A stretch of 64,000 nt of DNA, from NCBI RefSeq assembly GCF_040183065.1, contig NC_091131.1, positions 12,610,800-12,674,799 of the forward strand, given 5' to 3'. A program made the translations under genes and the position numbers. The notes below the pieces were generated by a model that saw nothing but the letters and a program-made list of their open reading frames with translations, had not been told where the DNA came from and did not search any database. The stretch comes from Periplaneta americana (taxonomy: Eukaryota > Arthropoda > Insecta > Blattodea > Blattidae). Below, piece after piece: positions 35,801 to 45,858 of the stretch (its first letter is position 1; every line of letters starts with the position of its first letter).

Positions 35801-37291
35801 TGTAATATACTCTCATCATCCTTGAATATGTGAATTGCAGTAAAGAGTTACGTACATTTTGAGCGACTGCAAAGTGAACCCCCTCCGATGGTCACTCAAA
35901 CAGTTTTTATATTGGGAAAATGTATGTTCAACATCACACGATGTAATAGGTGCATATTTGAAGAACGGGAAGTCACTACTTTTTAGTACACCAACTTCAG
36001 ACGTCTTGTCTTGTCGTGACCTGATAGTACATTATTTATAATACGAAGTTGTGAATAGGCAGAATTTTTAGCAATAATGTTTCTCAACTTACATTTTACT
36101 TTTTCTGAAATTAGTGAATTGTTATTTTGGATAACGGCTTGTGATACTTTATCTACTATATTAAGGGCGTCTGAGAGTTGTAGTTTACACGATTCTAACA
36201 GGGTGATGCTTTTGGATACGATTCTAAAATTAAAACTAATGAACAATATCTTCCAATAGCTGTTCAGAAGGCAATGATTTTACAGCTGCAACAGCGGAAC
36301 TGTCTGTGCTATCCAATGCATCAATTACCTCCATTATTTTGCCGTAATATTCTGCATAATAATTAACAGCATCCAACCACTTTTCCAACGGGTCAAGACT
36401 GGCTCCAGGGGTAAGGGTATTCCAGGGGCAATTATTTGGAACAGCAACACTCCCAGGGGCAATTATTTGGAACAGCAACACTCTCATTGTAGTATGTCTG
36501 ATTGAATTCTTGTCTGCACTGAACAAATTTTAAGCTTTGACTATTCCAGCCACAGTAATGCAAAAACAAGTGCTTACATAGGTATACATTAGCTGTAGCT
36601 GCTCTATCTATTTGGATCGGTCACAACTCTTAACATGAACTGCTTATACTACGAGACCGGGCGTCCGCTCACCTCCTCTATACTACCGTACATCGGCAAC
36701 CTGATTGCATGCTGCGTGTGGTAATTCAACGAAGTCTAATAATAACTAATACATGATATAGTATTATTGTTTTTATTTCAATACAACCTGATAGGAGGTG
36801 CCAGGAGGCATTGAAGACGACAATGAATATAAGTTGGGCAGGGTCTCAAAAATGAGTAAGGAATTTTTAAAGATAATTATACAGAAATGAGCAAAGAATT
36901 GTATTTTTCCAATCTTTTTACCATTCTGGGACACATATAACTCAATCCAGGACACAGGACAAACCATTAAAATTCAGAACAGTCCTGGGAAATCCAGAAC
37001 GTCTGGCAACCCTGGTTGGACTTGAGGCTACATACTTACCTGCTTGAGTAATACTTTCAGGTATCCTGGAGATAAGCCAGATGGTGTGTCAAGGGGTGGA
37101 TACTCCAGTCTCACTTTAACTGGGGGCTCTTCACCTTGAGCCATTGCTCTGAAATAAGAAGCTGACCAACGCAGCAGGTCATATGGCTGTGTACGAATTG
37201 CTGCTTTTGCATATTGCTTCAGGATGAAAGGAAATGTAGGGGGTATATGGATCTGCTGCGAGCAATACATCTGTTCCACCAAATCCGGCAT
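25061..37291 (-). CDS. ROPN1L: Ropporin-1-like protein (RSP11/ROPN1L homologue), 4 coding exons, complete
   Basis: Join of 37040-37291, 32246-32407, 29008-29209 and 25061-25284 on the minus strand: 840 nt, 279 residues plus TAG stop, all junctions GT-AG and in frame. The start MPDLVEQMYCSQQIHIPP and the stretch QYAKAAIRTQPYDLLRWSA closely match the remembered N-terminus of vertebrate ROPN1L. Residues 12-50 are the RIIa dimerisation/docking fold that binds AKAP amphipathic helices. Family knowledge: these proteins are radial-spoke or fibrous-sheath components of cilia and sperm tails. Human ROPN1L is about 230 residues; this one is longer because of an acidic, low-complexity linker (about residues 179-237, rich in E, S, D, A) that spans the exon 3/4 boundary. 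The C-terminal block (237-279, with YLEYWAERQSG) aligns again with the vertebrate end. The gene is intact: no stop or frameshift. A testis- or cilia-biased expression is expected from the family, not visible here. Confidence 0.93.
25430..26416. mobile_element. Two Penelope-like 3' ends in head-to-head inverted repeat
   Basis: Minus copy (about 25945-25430) and plus copy (about 25965-26416) of one sequence. Each encodes YKLKCNTCNNFYIGQTGRSF / QTRYKEHITAIT, a GIY-YIG endonuclease (YIG, catalytic R), then INTDMEILHIQPKSQKLNTL, EQYEIYRHTKTHPNDIL and the end RPTTTSSEDDRK. GIY-YIG plus this tail is characteristic of Penelope-like retroelements. Both arms end in the same GGTCGAAAC...AAGAAAGTTCTTATC and ATTCCG text, so the arms are symmetrical to the outer end. 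The plus copy carries one stop after HITAIT. Located in intron 3. Confidence 0.82.
26417..26734 (+). mobile_element. tRNA-derived SINE with 11-bp TSD, inserted at a Penelope end
   Basis: Head TCATGGTCTAGTGGTCAGAG (A box) and GGTTCGATTCCCGGTT (B box), unrelated body with CCAGGCGCCCCAACCTCAGA, A-tail. Flanked by ACATATTCCGA (26406-26416 and 26735-26745). A third SINE type, distinct from SINE-A and SINE-B. Confidence 0.92.
26820..27250 (+). mobile_element. Second Penelope-like fragment (GIY-YIG end)
   Basis: Plus strand: SYIGQTGRSFQTRYKEHIKA, NTSTYAEHITNANHT, a frameshift, INTDMEILHIQPKNQKLDTL, EQYEIYRHTKTHPNQILNTH. Clearly diverged from the 25430-26416 pair and with a different 3' end (GGATGGTGTCAAGTAGCACC, GAAACAGCTGTAAG). 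Confidence 0.8.
27390..27885 (-). mobile_element. Jockey/CR1-like LINE 3' end
   Basis: Minus strand: WFMDGQYRRMMDIKYQTQN, IRLFRAKLKKYLISHVFFSV, GEFMALNNAA and stop: the C-terminal tail (..LK..L..H.FYSV.EF) of Jockey/CR1-like reverse transcriptases. The 3'UTR ends in an AATAC repeat (AAATACAATACAATACAATA). Confidence 0.6.
28122..28848. mobile_element. TTAA-flanked foldback MITE with long inverted repeats
   Basis: Left GGGGTTAGGTACAGCTTACA and right (inverse) GCGGTTAGGTGTAGCTTACA continue as inverted repeats for about 200 bp (AGCAGTAAAATTTTTGGAAA; CCTCCATTACTGTA). TTAA at both edges (28118-28121, 28849-28852) is the piggyBac target. No coding. In intron 3. Confidence 0.8.
29008..29209 (-). CDS. 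ROPN1L: Ropporin-like coding exon 3
   Basis: Acceptor ATGTGCCAG precedes TCCCTGACT; donor is ACACAAG followed by GTAAAT (phase 1). 202 nt, residues 139-205 plus the first base of codon 206. ICELLTEEPEGG and MIPFETFKELYIFLAELD match the family block LCEILTDDPEGG / IPFKTFSYVYRYLARLD. After residue 178 the sequence turns acidic and repetitive (E, A, G, S), an insertion relative to the vertebrate protein. Confidence 0.92.
29826..30745 (-). mobile_element. I-group (RNase-H) LINE, 3' part
   Basis: Minus strand: LHIYTDGSTIDNNSGSGIT (RNase H first D), NFDA followed by a stop where E is expected, NAVILSDSEAALYAINS (D), IQLQWIPAHCGIAGNGTAD (H, D), then after an A-rich expansion YLAKHLNKTGIYTNPNCPLC, EEEMTEDHLQTCEVL, KYWRARTLMASLPKLG. 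3' tail ACAACAACATAATAATAATA. In intron 2. Confidence 0.85.
30990..32245. other. Intron 2 remainder, no gene seen
   Basis: AT-rich intronic sequence. The only signal is a hAT-like terminus read on minus from 31426 (CAGGGGCGTACACAAGAAAG) whose partner end I could not find. Confidence 0.5.
32246..32407 (-). CDS. ROPN1L: Ropporin-like coding exon 2
   Basis: Acceptor TATGTATTTCAG precedes ATTGGAAATGTG; donor is ACTAAA followed by GTAAGT. 162 nt, phase 0 at both ends, residues 85-138. It contains QKWQGICLNENAL and DDVDWLKFVAIAAGHLTK, corresponding to the QKWKNLC and KWINFLALGCSML blocks remembered from human ROPN1L. Confidence 0.92.
32585..33600 (-). mobile_element. Jockey/CR1-like LINE, copy A, with 3'UTR hairpin
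   Basis: Minus strand: KTKLWNRDKGIFLGNVRLPK, KYLGIIFDNHLKWNQHINYL, a frameshift, MYGIIGWGSSFKSNFNPLYL, QKKIIKICLHKPIDFPSQKL, RIYNKFIFKYPNLID, MDFIKIEKL and stop. 3'UTR has CCGCCCCTGA...TCAGGGGCG, then a TAAAATAAA-type tail. Near-identical to 45925-46800 in opposite orientation. In intron 1. Confidence 0.8.
34138..35025. repeat. Inverted repeat with Penelope-like terminal text
   Basis: Left arm (34138-34230) and right arm (34920-35025) share GTCAATCAC, GCAGAAATAGATTCTGTTAC and TCAAATTACAATATATTAAT in inverse orientation; the right arm has a short extra piece (TTATCAGGTTAAGG). Just inside the right arm, ACTGAAGATGACTTGC...AGTCGAAAAC resembles the CTGAAGATGACC...GGTCGAAAC end of the Penelope copies at 26355. 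A SINE piece (34438-34512) lies between. Confidence 0.55.
34438..34512 (-). mobile_element. SINE fragment, same family as 8175-8317
   Basis: Minus strand: GATCCCGGGATTGATACCCG (B-box side), CCGGAACAATTTTTCC, TTGAAATTATTCAAATCTGC, TTTACAGGGAGC. It lacks the A-box half. Confidence 0.75.
35380..37011 (-). mobile_element. hAT DNA transposon with decayed transposase
   Basis: Termini CAGGGTTGCCTGA and TCTGGCAACCCTG are inverted; flanks TTTGGTCT and GTTGGACT agree in 6 of 8. Minus strand encodes LEKWLDAVNYYAEYYGKIME, SVAVPNN..., FRIVSKSITLLESCKLQLS, then FKYAPITSCDVEHTFSQYKN and CLSDHRRGFTLQSLK, the hAT C-terminal dimerisation domain. Stops and shifts separate the blocks. A 34-bp-scale tandem duplication (CAGGGGCAATTATTTGGAAC twice, 36422-36478) lies near its middle. 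In intron 1. Confidence 0.8.
37040..37291 (-). CDS. ROPN1L: Ropporin-like coding exon 1 (RIIa domain)
   Basis: Begins at ATG 37291-37289 and ends CTCAAGCAG before donor GTAAGTA (phase 0), encoding residues 1-84 with the whole RIIa fold. The start agrees with the vertebrate protein start. Upstream, a pyrimidine-rich TTGTCTTTCTACAG (AG at 37329-37328) is a good splice acceptor, so the exon probably carries about 36 nt of 5'UTR and is joined to a non-coding first exon further upstream. That upstream exon was not identified. Confidence 0.92.
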
Positions 37292-37721
37292 GTTGTAGTT
37301 GTCTGGTTAACACAGTTATATTTCCTGCTGTAGAAAGACAATTAAATACATAATATATAATTAAATACATAATATATAATATATACATATATATAATATA
37401 TAATACATTTTTTAAGATAAAGGAAAGCACCATAATGTGTGACAATTCACTTTTCATTTGCTACAAAAATTTGTTTCTTAAAAAAAATTACAGAACTAGT
37501 AAAAGTTAGCTAAATATAATTTAAATAGGAAGCCTGTGTTTGATTTCATAACATTTAATTACTTTTAATATCACTAAATATTTTGGTTAAAGTGCAGAAT
37601 TCGATGTGTTACACAAGCTATATGTCATGTTTGTTCTAAAGTAACTATGGAAACTTGAAAAAATAAATAACTATATAAAATTCAACGATTAGAGATGAAT
37701 GTTCACCCTGACCCTCACACA

Positions 37722-37773
<52 letters not shown>

Positions 37774-38833
37774 GAGTATTTGGAGTATTATTTTCCCTGC
37801 GTATCGCCTCGGAATTTTCAAGTTTCAAGTAATAATCTACATCTTTAATACATAGGCCTACATGTGCGATAGAAATAAAGACATTATTTATATGTAGTCT
37901 ATAACACTATTTTTCTATACATGAACATAGGCTTGCATTACTATTTTAAGTGACAATAGTTTCTATTAGTATCACTTATTATTTAAAATCATTTTAACTT
38001 ACTAGACTAAAAAAATATTATTGATTAGAAACTGCTCAATACAATTTTAAATTAATAATTTTATCTTTGTTCGAATAAAGCAGCATGTTGATGATTGCAG
38101 AAATTCTTAATTGTTAAACTATAACATAATAATCACTTACCTAATTTTTTCCATTTACTAGGATATATTTTAGTACTGCATTGAGAAAAATCAACTAAGC
38201 TCTGACAGTGTTTTTAAATAGGCGCTATTATAAGGAATCATTGTCGCTTTAATATTGACATGATATACATTTAAGCTTATGTTGAATGAAATATACTTGC
38301 CTTAATGAGTACACTGTTTAATATACACTTATTTTTCTACAGTTCTATTGCTTATCATTGATACAGTATTAGACAAACGATATGTTTACATAGAATGGAA
38401 TTTTGGTTGTCATGACAACACTCCTGGTATCTTTAACTCACAATATGGTTACGCATCTTATATGATTTTTATGGTAATAAATGTTGTGTGAGTTTAGATA
38501 GTGTAATTGTTAATTTTAAACTTTTATACAGTATATATTTGTTTGATTTGTATTGGGGATAATCTAAATATTCTAGTACAAATAAAACTGTTATGGACCT
38601 CAACAAACGTAGTTCAAGCAACCATGTATTTTGGGGACGACATCTGTTGGTATGCGTGTAAAGCTCGATGACTGAGAGCAAGGTCACGTGACTTTAAAGA
38701 GTTTGGAGGAAAGTTCATTGCTGGGTTAACGGGAACATTTTTCGTGTGATTTGAGTGAAATATAAATATGGAGGGAACAACAATTAGAAGATGAACTTGA
38801 TGGGAGAAAAAGACCGCAAAAGGTGATCTGGAC

Positions 38834-38880
38834 CGGCCATGGACGTACTTGGGGAGGATCAGGCTCTGCAGGCCGTCCTG
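38834..38880 (+). CDS. Possible first coding exon of a divergent gene (unidentified)
   Basis: A Kozak-like GGCCATGG opens MDVLGEDQALQAVLG and runs directly into a strong donor, CTGGGTGAGT. The surrounding 38690-38960 stretch is richer in G+C than its neighbours and has no repeat signature I recognise. It lies 1.5 kb upstream of the ropporin-like start in the opposite direction, which would suit a divergent promoter. I cannot name the product and see no second exon before the satellite field begins, so this is a candidate only. Confidence 0.3.
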
Positions 38881-40419
38881 GGTGAGTTAAATGTGAAACT
38901 ACCTTCACTTTGGTAGGCGGTGTTGACGGACAGGAGGTGGCTCGCTGGAACAGCAGCAGCATCGAAAGTAATAAAGCTAGTTTGTTTTTGTTTACGTATA
39001 GCCTGTAATGCTCCCAGTGTTATAATAGTTTTGTACACGTGTTTGCTTGGTATTGCATTGGTTGCCAACTCTTTCTGATCATTTTATTAATTAAAAATAA
39101 CTCTCAATCAGTGCAAATTCTCGGAACACATGCAGGAAACCAATGAGGTTACTTATTTTTTATTGCTGGAGATCAGTATATTACCTGCGGGATGACCTTG
39201 GCGGAAAGAAACATGATCTGTGCAAACTGTCATTAGTTCCTGCTGTTAAAACTTTCCACGATAATTTTTACATTCAATCAAATGAGGGGGCGGTAACCAT
39301 TTGTTTTCGAAATTGGAAATAGTAATAGATAAACTGTCATCCAGTATTAAAAATTGTATATCCGAAGATTTAATTGGGCGATATGATTATGGTTCAGTTA
39401 TTACTGCTATCAAAAGTAAAAATATAGAAATATTAGCCAGCGTGTTTTTTCGACCTGTCAAATGGGACGCGGCAACGCCTTGTTTTCGAAAATGGAATGG
39501 AAATTGTAATAAACTGCCCGCTGGTATTTTTACATCATGTCAAATAAGGCAGAGAATCCTGTGTTTTCTAAATTGAAAACAATAATAGCTGAATAAACTG
39601 TTCTCTGGTATTTTTTAACACTGTCGACACATGTTTTCGAAATTGAGAACACAAATAAATGGACTGTGCACTGGTATTTTTACACTTTGTCAAATAGGGG
39701 CGGGAACCCCATCTTTTCGAAATTAGAAACAATAAATAACACCCTGTCAGAAAGAGCTGGGAACCCCTTGTTTTTCGAAATTAGGAACAATAAATAAACT
39801 GTTCGTTGGTACTTTTACGTTGTCAAAAAAAGGCGGGAAATTAAAAACAATAATAAACAAGCCTTGTTTTCAAAATTAGAAACAATAATAAAGAACAGCT
39901 TGTTTTCGAAATTAGAAACAATAATAAAGAACCCATGTTTTCGAAATTATAAACAATAGTAAGGCCTAAAGAACCCCTTGTTTTCGAAATTGGAAACAAC
40001 AATAAATCGGAAATAATAATCTCAATAAATTTTCCGCTGGTAGTTTTGAACTCTGTCAAATAGGGGCGGGAACTCCGTGTTTTAAAAATTGGAAACAATA
40101 ATAGCCTAAATAAACTGTTCACTGGTATTTTGAACACTGTTAAATAGGGGCGGGAACCCCAGTTTTTGGAAATTGGAAACAATAATAAAAAAAGCCTAAA
40201 ATAGAAAAATACAGAATTGATATCACTACCTAAAAAATAATACAAAATAATATTCTCATAAACAAAATACTAACATTCTTAAAAATGTGTTCGCTGATAT
40301 TTTTACACCTTGTCAAATAGGGACGAGATCCCTGTGTTTTCAAAATTGAAAACTGTAACAGTCTAAATAAACTGTTCACTTGTATTTTGGAAGTCGGTGA
40401 AATTAGGGCGGGAACTTCG

Positions 40420-41300
40420 TGTTTTCAGAATTAGACTCAATAATAAATAAACTTATTTTTTATACACAGTTAAAAGGGACGGGAATCTCGTGTTTTCAAA
40501 GTTAGATACAATAATAAATAAACTTATTTTTATACACTGTCAAACAGGGACGGGAATCTCGTGTTTTCAAAGTTAGACACAATAATAAATAAACTTATTT
40601 TTATACGCTATCAAACAGGGATATGAATCTCGTGTTTTCAAAGTTAGACACAATAATAAATAAACTTATTTTTATACGCTATCAAACAGGAATATGAATC
40701 TCGTGTTTTCAAAGTTAGACACAATAATAAATAAACTTATTTTTATACGCTATCAAACAGGGACGTGAATCTCGTGTTTTCAAAGTTAGAGACAGTAATA
40801 AATAAACTTATTTTTATACACTGTCAAACAGGGACGGGAATCTCGTGTTTTCAAAGTTAGACACAATAATAAATAAACTTATTTTTATACACTGTTAAAA
40901 AGGGACGTGAATCTCGTGTTTTCAAAGTTAGATACAATAATAAATAAACTTATTTTTTGTACACTGTCAAACAGGGACGTGAATCTCGTGTTTTCAAAGT
41001 TAGATACAATAATAAATAAACTTATTTTTATATGCTATCAAACAGGGACGCGAATCTCGTGTTTTCAAAGTTAGATACAATAATAAATAAACTTATTTTA
41101 TACACTGTCAAACAGGGACGTGAATATCGTGTTTTCAAAGTTAGACACAATAATAAATAAACATATTTTTTTATACATTGTCGAAGAGGAACGGGAATCT
41201 CGTGTTTTCAAAGTTAGAGACAATAATAAATAAACTTATTTTATACATTGTCAAACAGGGACGGGAATCTCGTGTTTTCAAAGATACAATAATAAATAGT
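40420..41300. repeat. 71-bp satellite core, about 12 near-identical units
   Basis: The phrase GTGTTTTCAAAGTTAGA starts at 40490, 40561, 40632, 40703, 40774, 40845, 40916, 40988, 41059, 41129, 41202 and 41272, i.e. steps of 71 (six times), 72, 71, 70, 73 and 70. The rest of the unit is CAATAATAAATAAACTTATT, TTTATACRCT, RTCAAACAGGGACGKGAATC. Adjacent units sharing private variants (ATATGAATCT in two neighbours) point to local amplification. Confidence 0.95.
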
Positions 41301-42487
41301 ATGTTGGTATTTTTATACACTGTCAAACAGGGGTGGAAACCCCGTATTTCATAAATTAGAAACAATAATAAATGAATTTTTCCCTGGTATTTTTTTTTAA
41401 TTCTGTCAAATAGGGGCGAGATCTCCTTGCTTTCAAAATTGGAAACGATGATAAGCCATGTACAGAAACTGTTGTCTGGTATTTCTACACACTGCCGGAT
41501 AGGAGCTGGAATCCCGTATTTCAGAAATTAGAAACAATAATAAATACATTTTCGTTTGTATTTTAATACTCTGTCAAATAGAGCGGTAACCCCGTGGGAA
41601 CCTCTTGTTTTCGAAATTGAAAGAATAATAGGGAGCAATATCAATCAATACCATCTTTTGAAATTCAAAAAATCATATCGCAAATTCTTAAAGATTCCCT
41701 GCAGATTATACAATTTAATTTATACCACTCAGAAGGCCTTAATTAAGGATATGCTAATTTTAAATACAATCTTTTATTTATAAGTATAATTTTAAAGTCA
41801 TCTTCTAAGATTTTATTTTATAATTAATAATCAGTGGTGCTTAATTATTACATTTTATTTTTATAACAATACTCATATTTAATTAAGTGTATTTTTATTT
41901 GCTATTAATTTCCGGATCCTCGTGGTCATCCTTAATTAAGGCCGGACGATTAATTTCTCTTTCTCTAAAAATAAATTGTTCGTTGGTATTTTAACATTTT
42001 GTCAAATAGGGACGGGAATCCCATGGGAACCCCTTGTTTTCGAAATAGGAAATAATAGGAAACAATAATAAATAAACTGTTAGCTGGTATTTTTATACCC
42101 TGTAAAATGGGGGCGGGAATCACGTGTTTCCAAAATTGGAAACAATAATAACCTTAAAAAACTGCTTCCTGGTATTTTTGAACAATGTCAAACAGGGACG
42201 GGAATCTCGTCTTTCAGAAATTAGAAACAATAAATAAACTGTGCCCTGGTATTTTTGAACTCTATAAGGGTGGAACGCCTTGTTTTTGAAATTGGAAACC
42301 CTAATAGCTCAAATAAAGTGTTCACTGGTATGTTTACAGGCTACCAAATAGAGATGGGAACCCCTTGTTTTTTAAATTGAAAACCGTAATACTGTAAAAA
42401 AAACTGCTGACTAATACGGAACATTATTTTTTCAAAAATATAATTAGACGTTTTGGTTATGATTTTTGTATTACGTACTGATTTCAG

Positions 42488-42872
42488 AAGTAAAGGCCCA
42501 TTCACAATGAAAATTAAACATAACCGTAACATAAACACAGAAGTTTGCGCCCAGGCTACCAAATGGGATCATTCACAATGATTCACATAAGCATTGACAT
42601 AAACATTACCGTAAGACGTTAACATGAAAGTTTGCAAACTCCAAACTTTCATGCTTATGCTTACGTGATTTGCAAACAGAACACAATCGTGGAGCGCTGA
42701 AGTATACGACAGAATATGAGGAAATGGCGTCGTTGTTATGTTTCCATGGTTACCAAGTATGTTTGCTGTTATGTTTATGTTCCCATCGTGAATGATGGTA
42801 TTATTTCTTGATTTTACTGTAACGTTAAGTTAACGCTTACGTTATGTTTAATTTTCATTGTAAAGGTTTAGG
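42488..42872. mobile_element. MITE with about 30-bp inverted repeats inside the satellite
   Basis: Left CCATTCACAATGAAAATTAA / ACATAACCGTAACATAAAC and right inverse CTTTACAATGAAAATTAAAC / ATAACGTAAGCG. Internal inverted pieces (CATTCACAATG; ATCATTCACGATGGGAACAT) repeat the theme. Target duplication not resolved. Confidence 0.6.
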
Positions 42873-43467
42873 AATGTCAGCTGATATGATACATAATTTT
42901 CGGCTTGCTTTGAATTTGGCAATAAAAATATGATCTGTACAGATGTTGTCTCCCTTGACGTAGTTAAAATTTTCTACGAGGATTTTTTCACCGTGTAAAA
43001 TAGATGCGAGAACATGATGTTTTCAAATATGGAAACAATATTAAATAAAGTGGTGGCTGGCATTAGAAATTGCATTTCCAAATATTTAATTAGACGATAT
43101 ACTGACGATTTAGTTAGTCCTTATTTCAAAACTGTAATTTTGGAAATATCAACTGACATGTTTAATAGATTTTATTTGCATTGATTTTGGTAACAAGGAA
43201 TGTTATCTTCCCAGAAATTGTTATTATTTGCTATAAGTAAACATTTTATACCTTGTAAAAATGGCGGGAACCCTGTTTCTCGAAACTGAAAACAGTAATA
43301 AATAAACTTTTCGCTGGTGTTTTTTATATTCTGTCAAAATAGAGGCGGGGACCCATGTCTTGTAAATTCTAAACAACAATGAATGAATTCAATAAAATGA
43401 CATTCATGAATATGTAATTACTAATTAGTGGTTGTGTTTATGTTCAATTATTAAGGAATTACAACGA

Positions 43468-43738
43468 AATATGACCGGTGTGCCCATTGGCGTAGGTCAG
43501 GAATGACGGGGTTGCATATTGGTCGATATTGCGCTCCATCGTGGGTTTGATTCCCTCTTGGGCTGATTACCAGTTGGGTTTTTCCGAGGTTTTCCCCAAC
43601 TATAAGGCGAATGTCGGGTAATGCCATGGAACATTCTCTGTTTCGTCTCGCCAAATACCATCTCGCTATTACAATTTTCATCAACGCTAAAATAACAGTT
43701 GATACAACGTCGTTAAATAACTGATAAAATAAAAAAAA
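43468..43738 (+). mobile_element. tRNA-derived SINE (SINE-A type), decayed
   Basis: GGGTTTGATTCCCTCTTGGG (B box), GTTGGGTTTTTCCGAGGTTT core, AAATACCATCTCGC, GTTGATACAACGTCGTTAAA end and A-tail. A box region is diverged. Confidence 0.8.
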
Positions 43739-43779
43739 ACATCAGCTGATGTTGGATAATTTTATATATTCATTGATCT

Positions 43780-43995
43780 TTATAGGCGGTGCGCTGTTCG
43801 ATTCCCGATGGGGGTTATGGATTCTTCTATTGATCTAATCCTTTCAGCTGCATTATAGCCCTGGGGTCTGACAGAAATGAGTACCAGGGATATTTCCTTG
43901 GAGTAAAGCCGGCTGACACGTAGGGCTGACATCCCTACTGCTATTAATGCCGATTGTACAGACGCTACCCCCTTGGCTTTCATGGCCTGTAATGG
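43780..43995 (+). mobile_element. tRNA-derived SINE of a different type
   Basis: GCTGTTCGATTCCCGATGGG B box, then GGATTCTTCTATTGATCTAA, AGCCCTGGGGTCTGACAGAA, CCGGCTGACACGTAGGGCTG and TTGGCTTTCATGGCCTGTAA. Shares no body sequence with SINE-A or SINE-B. Confidence 0.6.
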
Positions 43996-44849
43996 AGTCG
44001 ACTTTATTATTTGTTAATCTTTGTAATAAGAAACATAACTTGTGGAGAAACTGTATTATTTAAAATCTTCCGCGAGGGTTTTTTGACACCCCGTCAAATA
44101 GAAGCGGGAGCTCTGAAGTTGGGAACAATAACTAATTAACTTTTAAAAAGTATTAAAAATGACATTTTTAAAGGTTAAATTACAATTTGTCTTTTAGGCT
44201 TAGTTACTAGCGATTTTAAAAGTGAAGATTTGCAGATATCAGCTAGCGTATTAAATTTTTATTTGTATTCATCTTTATAGAAATAAACTTGTGCAGAAAC
44301 TGTCGTTTAAATCTTCCACGAGCATTTGAAACGGGAGAGCGTGTCAGAAAATAGCAATGAATTACAAAGAAACCCTCGACAAGGTACTGATAATAATAAA
44401 ATTGCCTTTCTAGAGATTCAATTACAGATTGTTTCTCTTGCCCTGTTGCTACGTATTTAAAAGGAAGCGTTTGGAAATATCAGCTGACCCGTTGAGTAGT
44501 GTTTTGTCTTTTATTCGTAAGCCTTTCTTTTGTTTTGTTTATATGAAGCGTAAGTTATAGCCTGTTTCTGTTTTAATTGGCAACAGATGAAGAATGAGTT
44601 GCGTTAAATAATTTTCATTGATTCATTTTCATTAATTTGTTTATTTAATGACATTTTTCAATGAGAAAAAGAGACCATATGTATAAAACTATGTAGCTAC
44701 TATAGCTTTAATTATGGTTGAGAGAATATTTCGATTTTATGTTCATTATACTGTATTTCTTAACACACAAAATCCAGTTATGACAAATACTATAGTTGTA
44801 AAAATTTTACGCAGTGTATGAACACATTTTTAGCAATTGAATTTTCAGG

Positions 44850-45440
44850 ACTATTCATTCATTCATAGTTTTCTACCCAAGGGCAGGTCTTTCACACAAA
44901 CCCAGCATTCTTAAATTTTTCCAATTTTTGCCTTCCTCTTATTATTCGCATATTGTCCATATATCTTAATGTCGTCTATCATCTGATATCTTCTTCTGCC
45001 TCGAACTCTTCTTCCGTTCACCATTCCTTCCAGTAGACAGTTTCTTCTCAGCCAGTGACCCAACCAATTCCTTTGTATCTTCCTGATCAGTTTCAGCACC
45101 ATTCTTTCTTCACCCACTCTTTCCAACACAGCTTCATTTCTTATTCTGTTCTGTCCATTTCACACGTTCCATTCTTCTCGACATCCACATTTCAAATGCT
45201 TCTATTCGCTTCTCTTTACTTCGTCGTAACATCCATGTTTCTGTCCCAGTTAATGCCACACTCCACACAAAGCATTTCATTAGTCTCTTCTTTAGTTCTT
45301 TCTCCAGAGGTCCGCAGAAGATGCTCCTTTTCCTATTAAAAGCTTCCTTTGTCATTGCTTATTTGAAGCTGTCCACTTGTCCTACTGCCTTATTTCTAAT
45401 TCGCAAGTTTAGGCCTACCTTCTTTATTTTCTCCCGATAA
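44850..45440 (-). mobile_element. RTE-like LINE 3' part (third RTE-like family)
   Basis: Minus strand: TKEAFNRKRSIFCGPLEKEL, KCFVWSVALTGTETWMLRRS, RIEAFEMWMSRRMERVKWTE, a frameshift, VLERVGEERMVLKLIRKIQR, NWLGHWLRRNCLLEGMVNGR, RRRYQMIDDIK and a GAATGAATGAATAG tail. ETW.LR, EAFE.W..RRM and GR.RRYQ.IDDIK are the usual markers of this group. Confidence 0.82.
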
Positions 45441-45694
45441 CCATGTTATTCGTCTTGTTTGCATTTATCTTCATCTCATGCTGTTCACAACTGTCACTGA
45501 CCTTCAGTAGCATTTCAGGACTATGTCCAATATTTTATTTGTAGGATTTTAAGCCAGTAGACGAACAAAAAAATGCTACTAGAGTGTACCACATATTATT
45601 TCGTACTATGGGAGAAATCCAGTGTTAATTTCAGGGATCCACATACCCAGGGACAGAATTTTAATTGCTAGAAGAAAAGTTACATCTATCTCGT

Positions 45695-45808
45695 CACCAT
45701 CACCACCACCATCATCACCATTACTATCATCACCATTACTATCATCACCAATCACCACCATCATCACCATCACCACCAATCATCATCATCACCATCACCA
45801 CCACCACC

Positions 45809-45856
<48 letters not shown>

Positions 45857-45858
45857 GA
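45695..45858. repeat. CAC/CAT trinucleotide microsatellite
   Basis: Mixed CAC and CAT units ending in about 19 pure CAT units (45809 on). Any translated His- or Ser-rich ORF here is an artefact of the repeat. Confidence 0.95.

Larger units (their letters stand above)
39200..44500. repeat. Satellite field: degenerate units around a homogeneous 71-bp core
   Basis: Dozens of units share the words GTTTTCRAAATT(A/G)GA, AACAATAATAAATAAACT, (C/T)TGGTATTTTT and TGTCAAATAGGGGCGGGAA. Spacing in 40490-41272 is 71 bp with little variation (see core). Away from the core, spacing drifts to about 70-85 bp and units diverge. Longer preludes (AAACATGATCTGTGCAAACTG, ATCTTCCACGAGG) recur near 39210, 42930, 44025 and 44285, suggesting a longer ancestral unit. 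Interrupted at 41636-41975 and by the elements listed separately. No gene. Confidence 0.85.

Noticed and set aside
39200-44500. CRISPR-like or gene-like array
   Set aside because: Units are contiguous 71-bp satellite copies without unique spacers, in a eukaryotic sequence.
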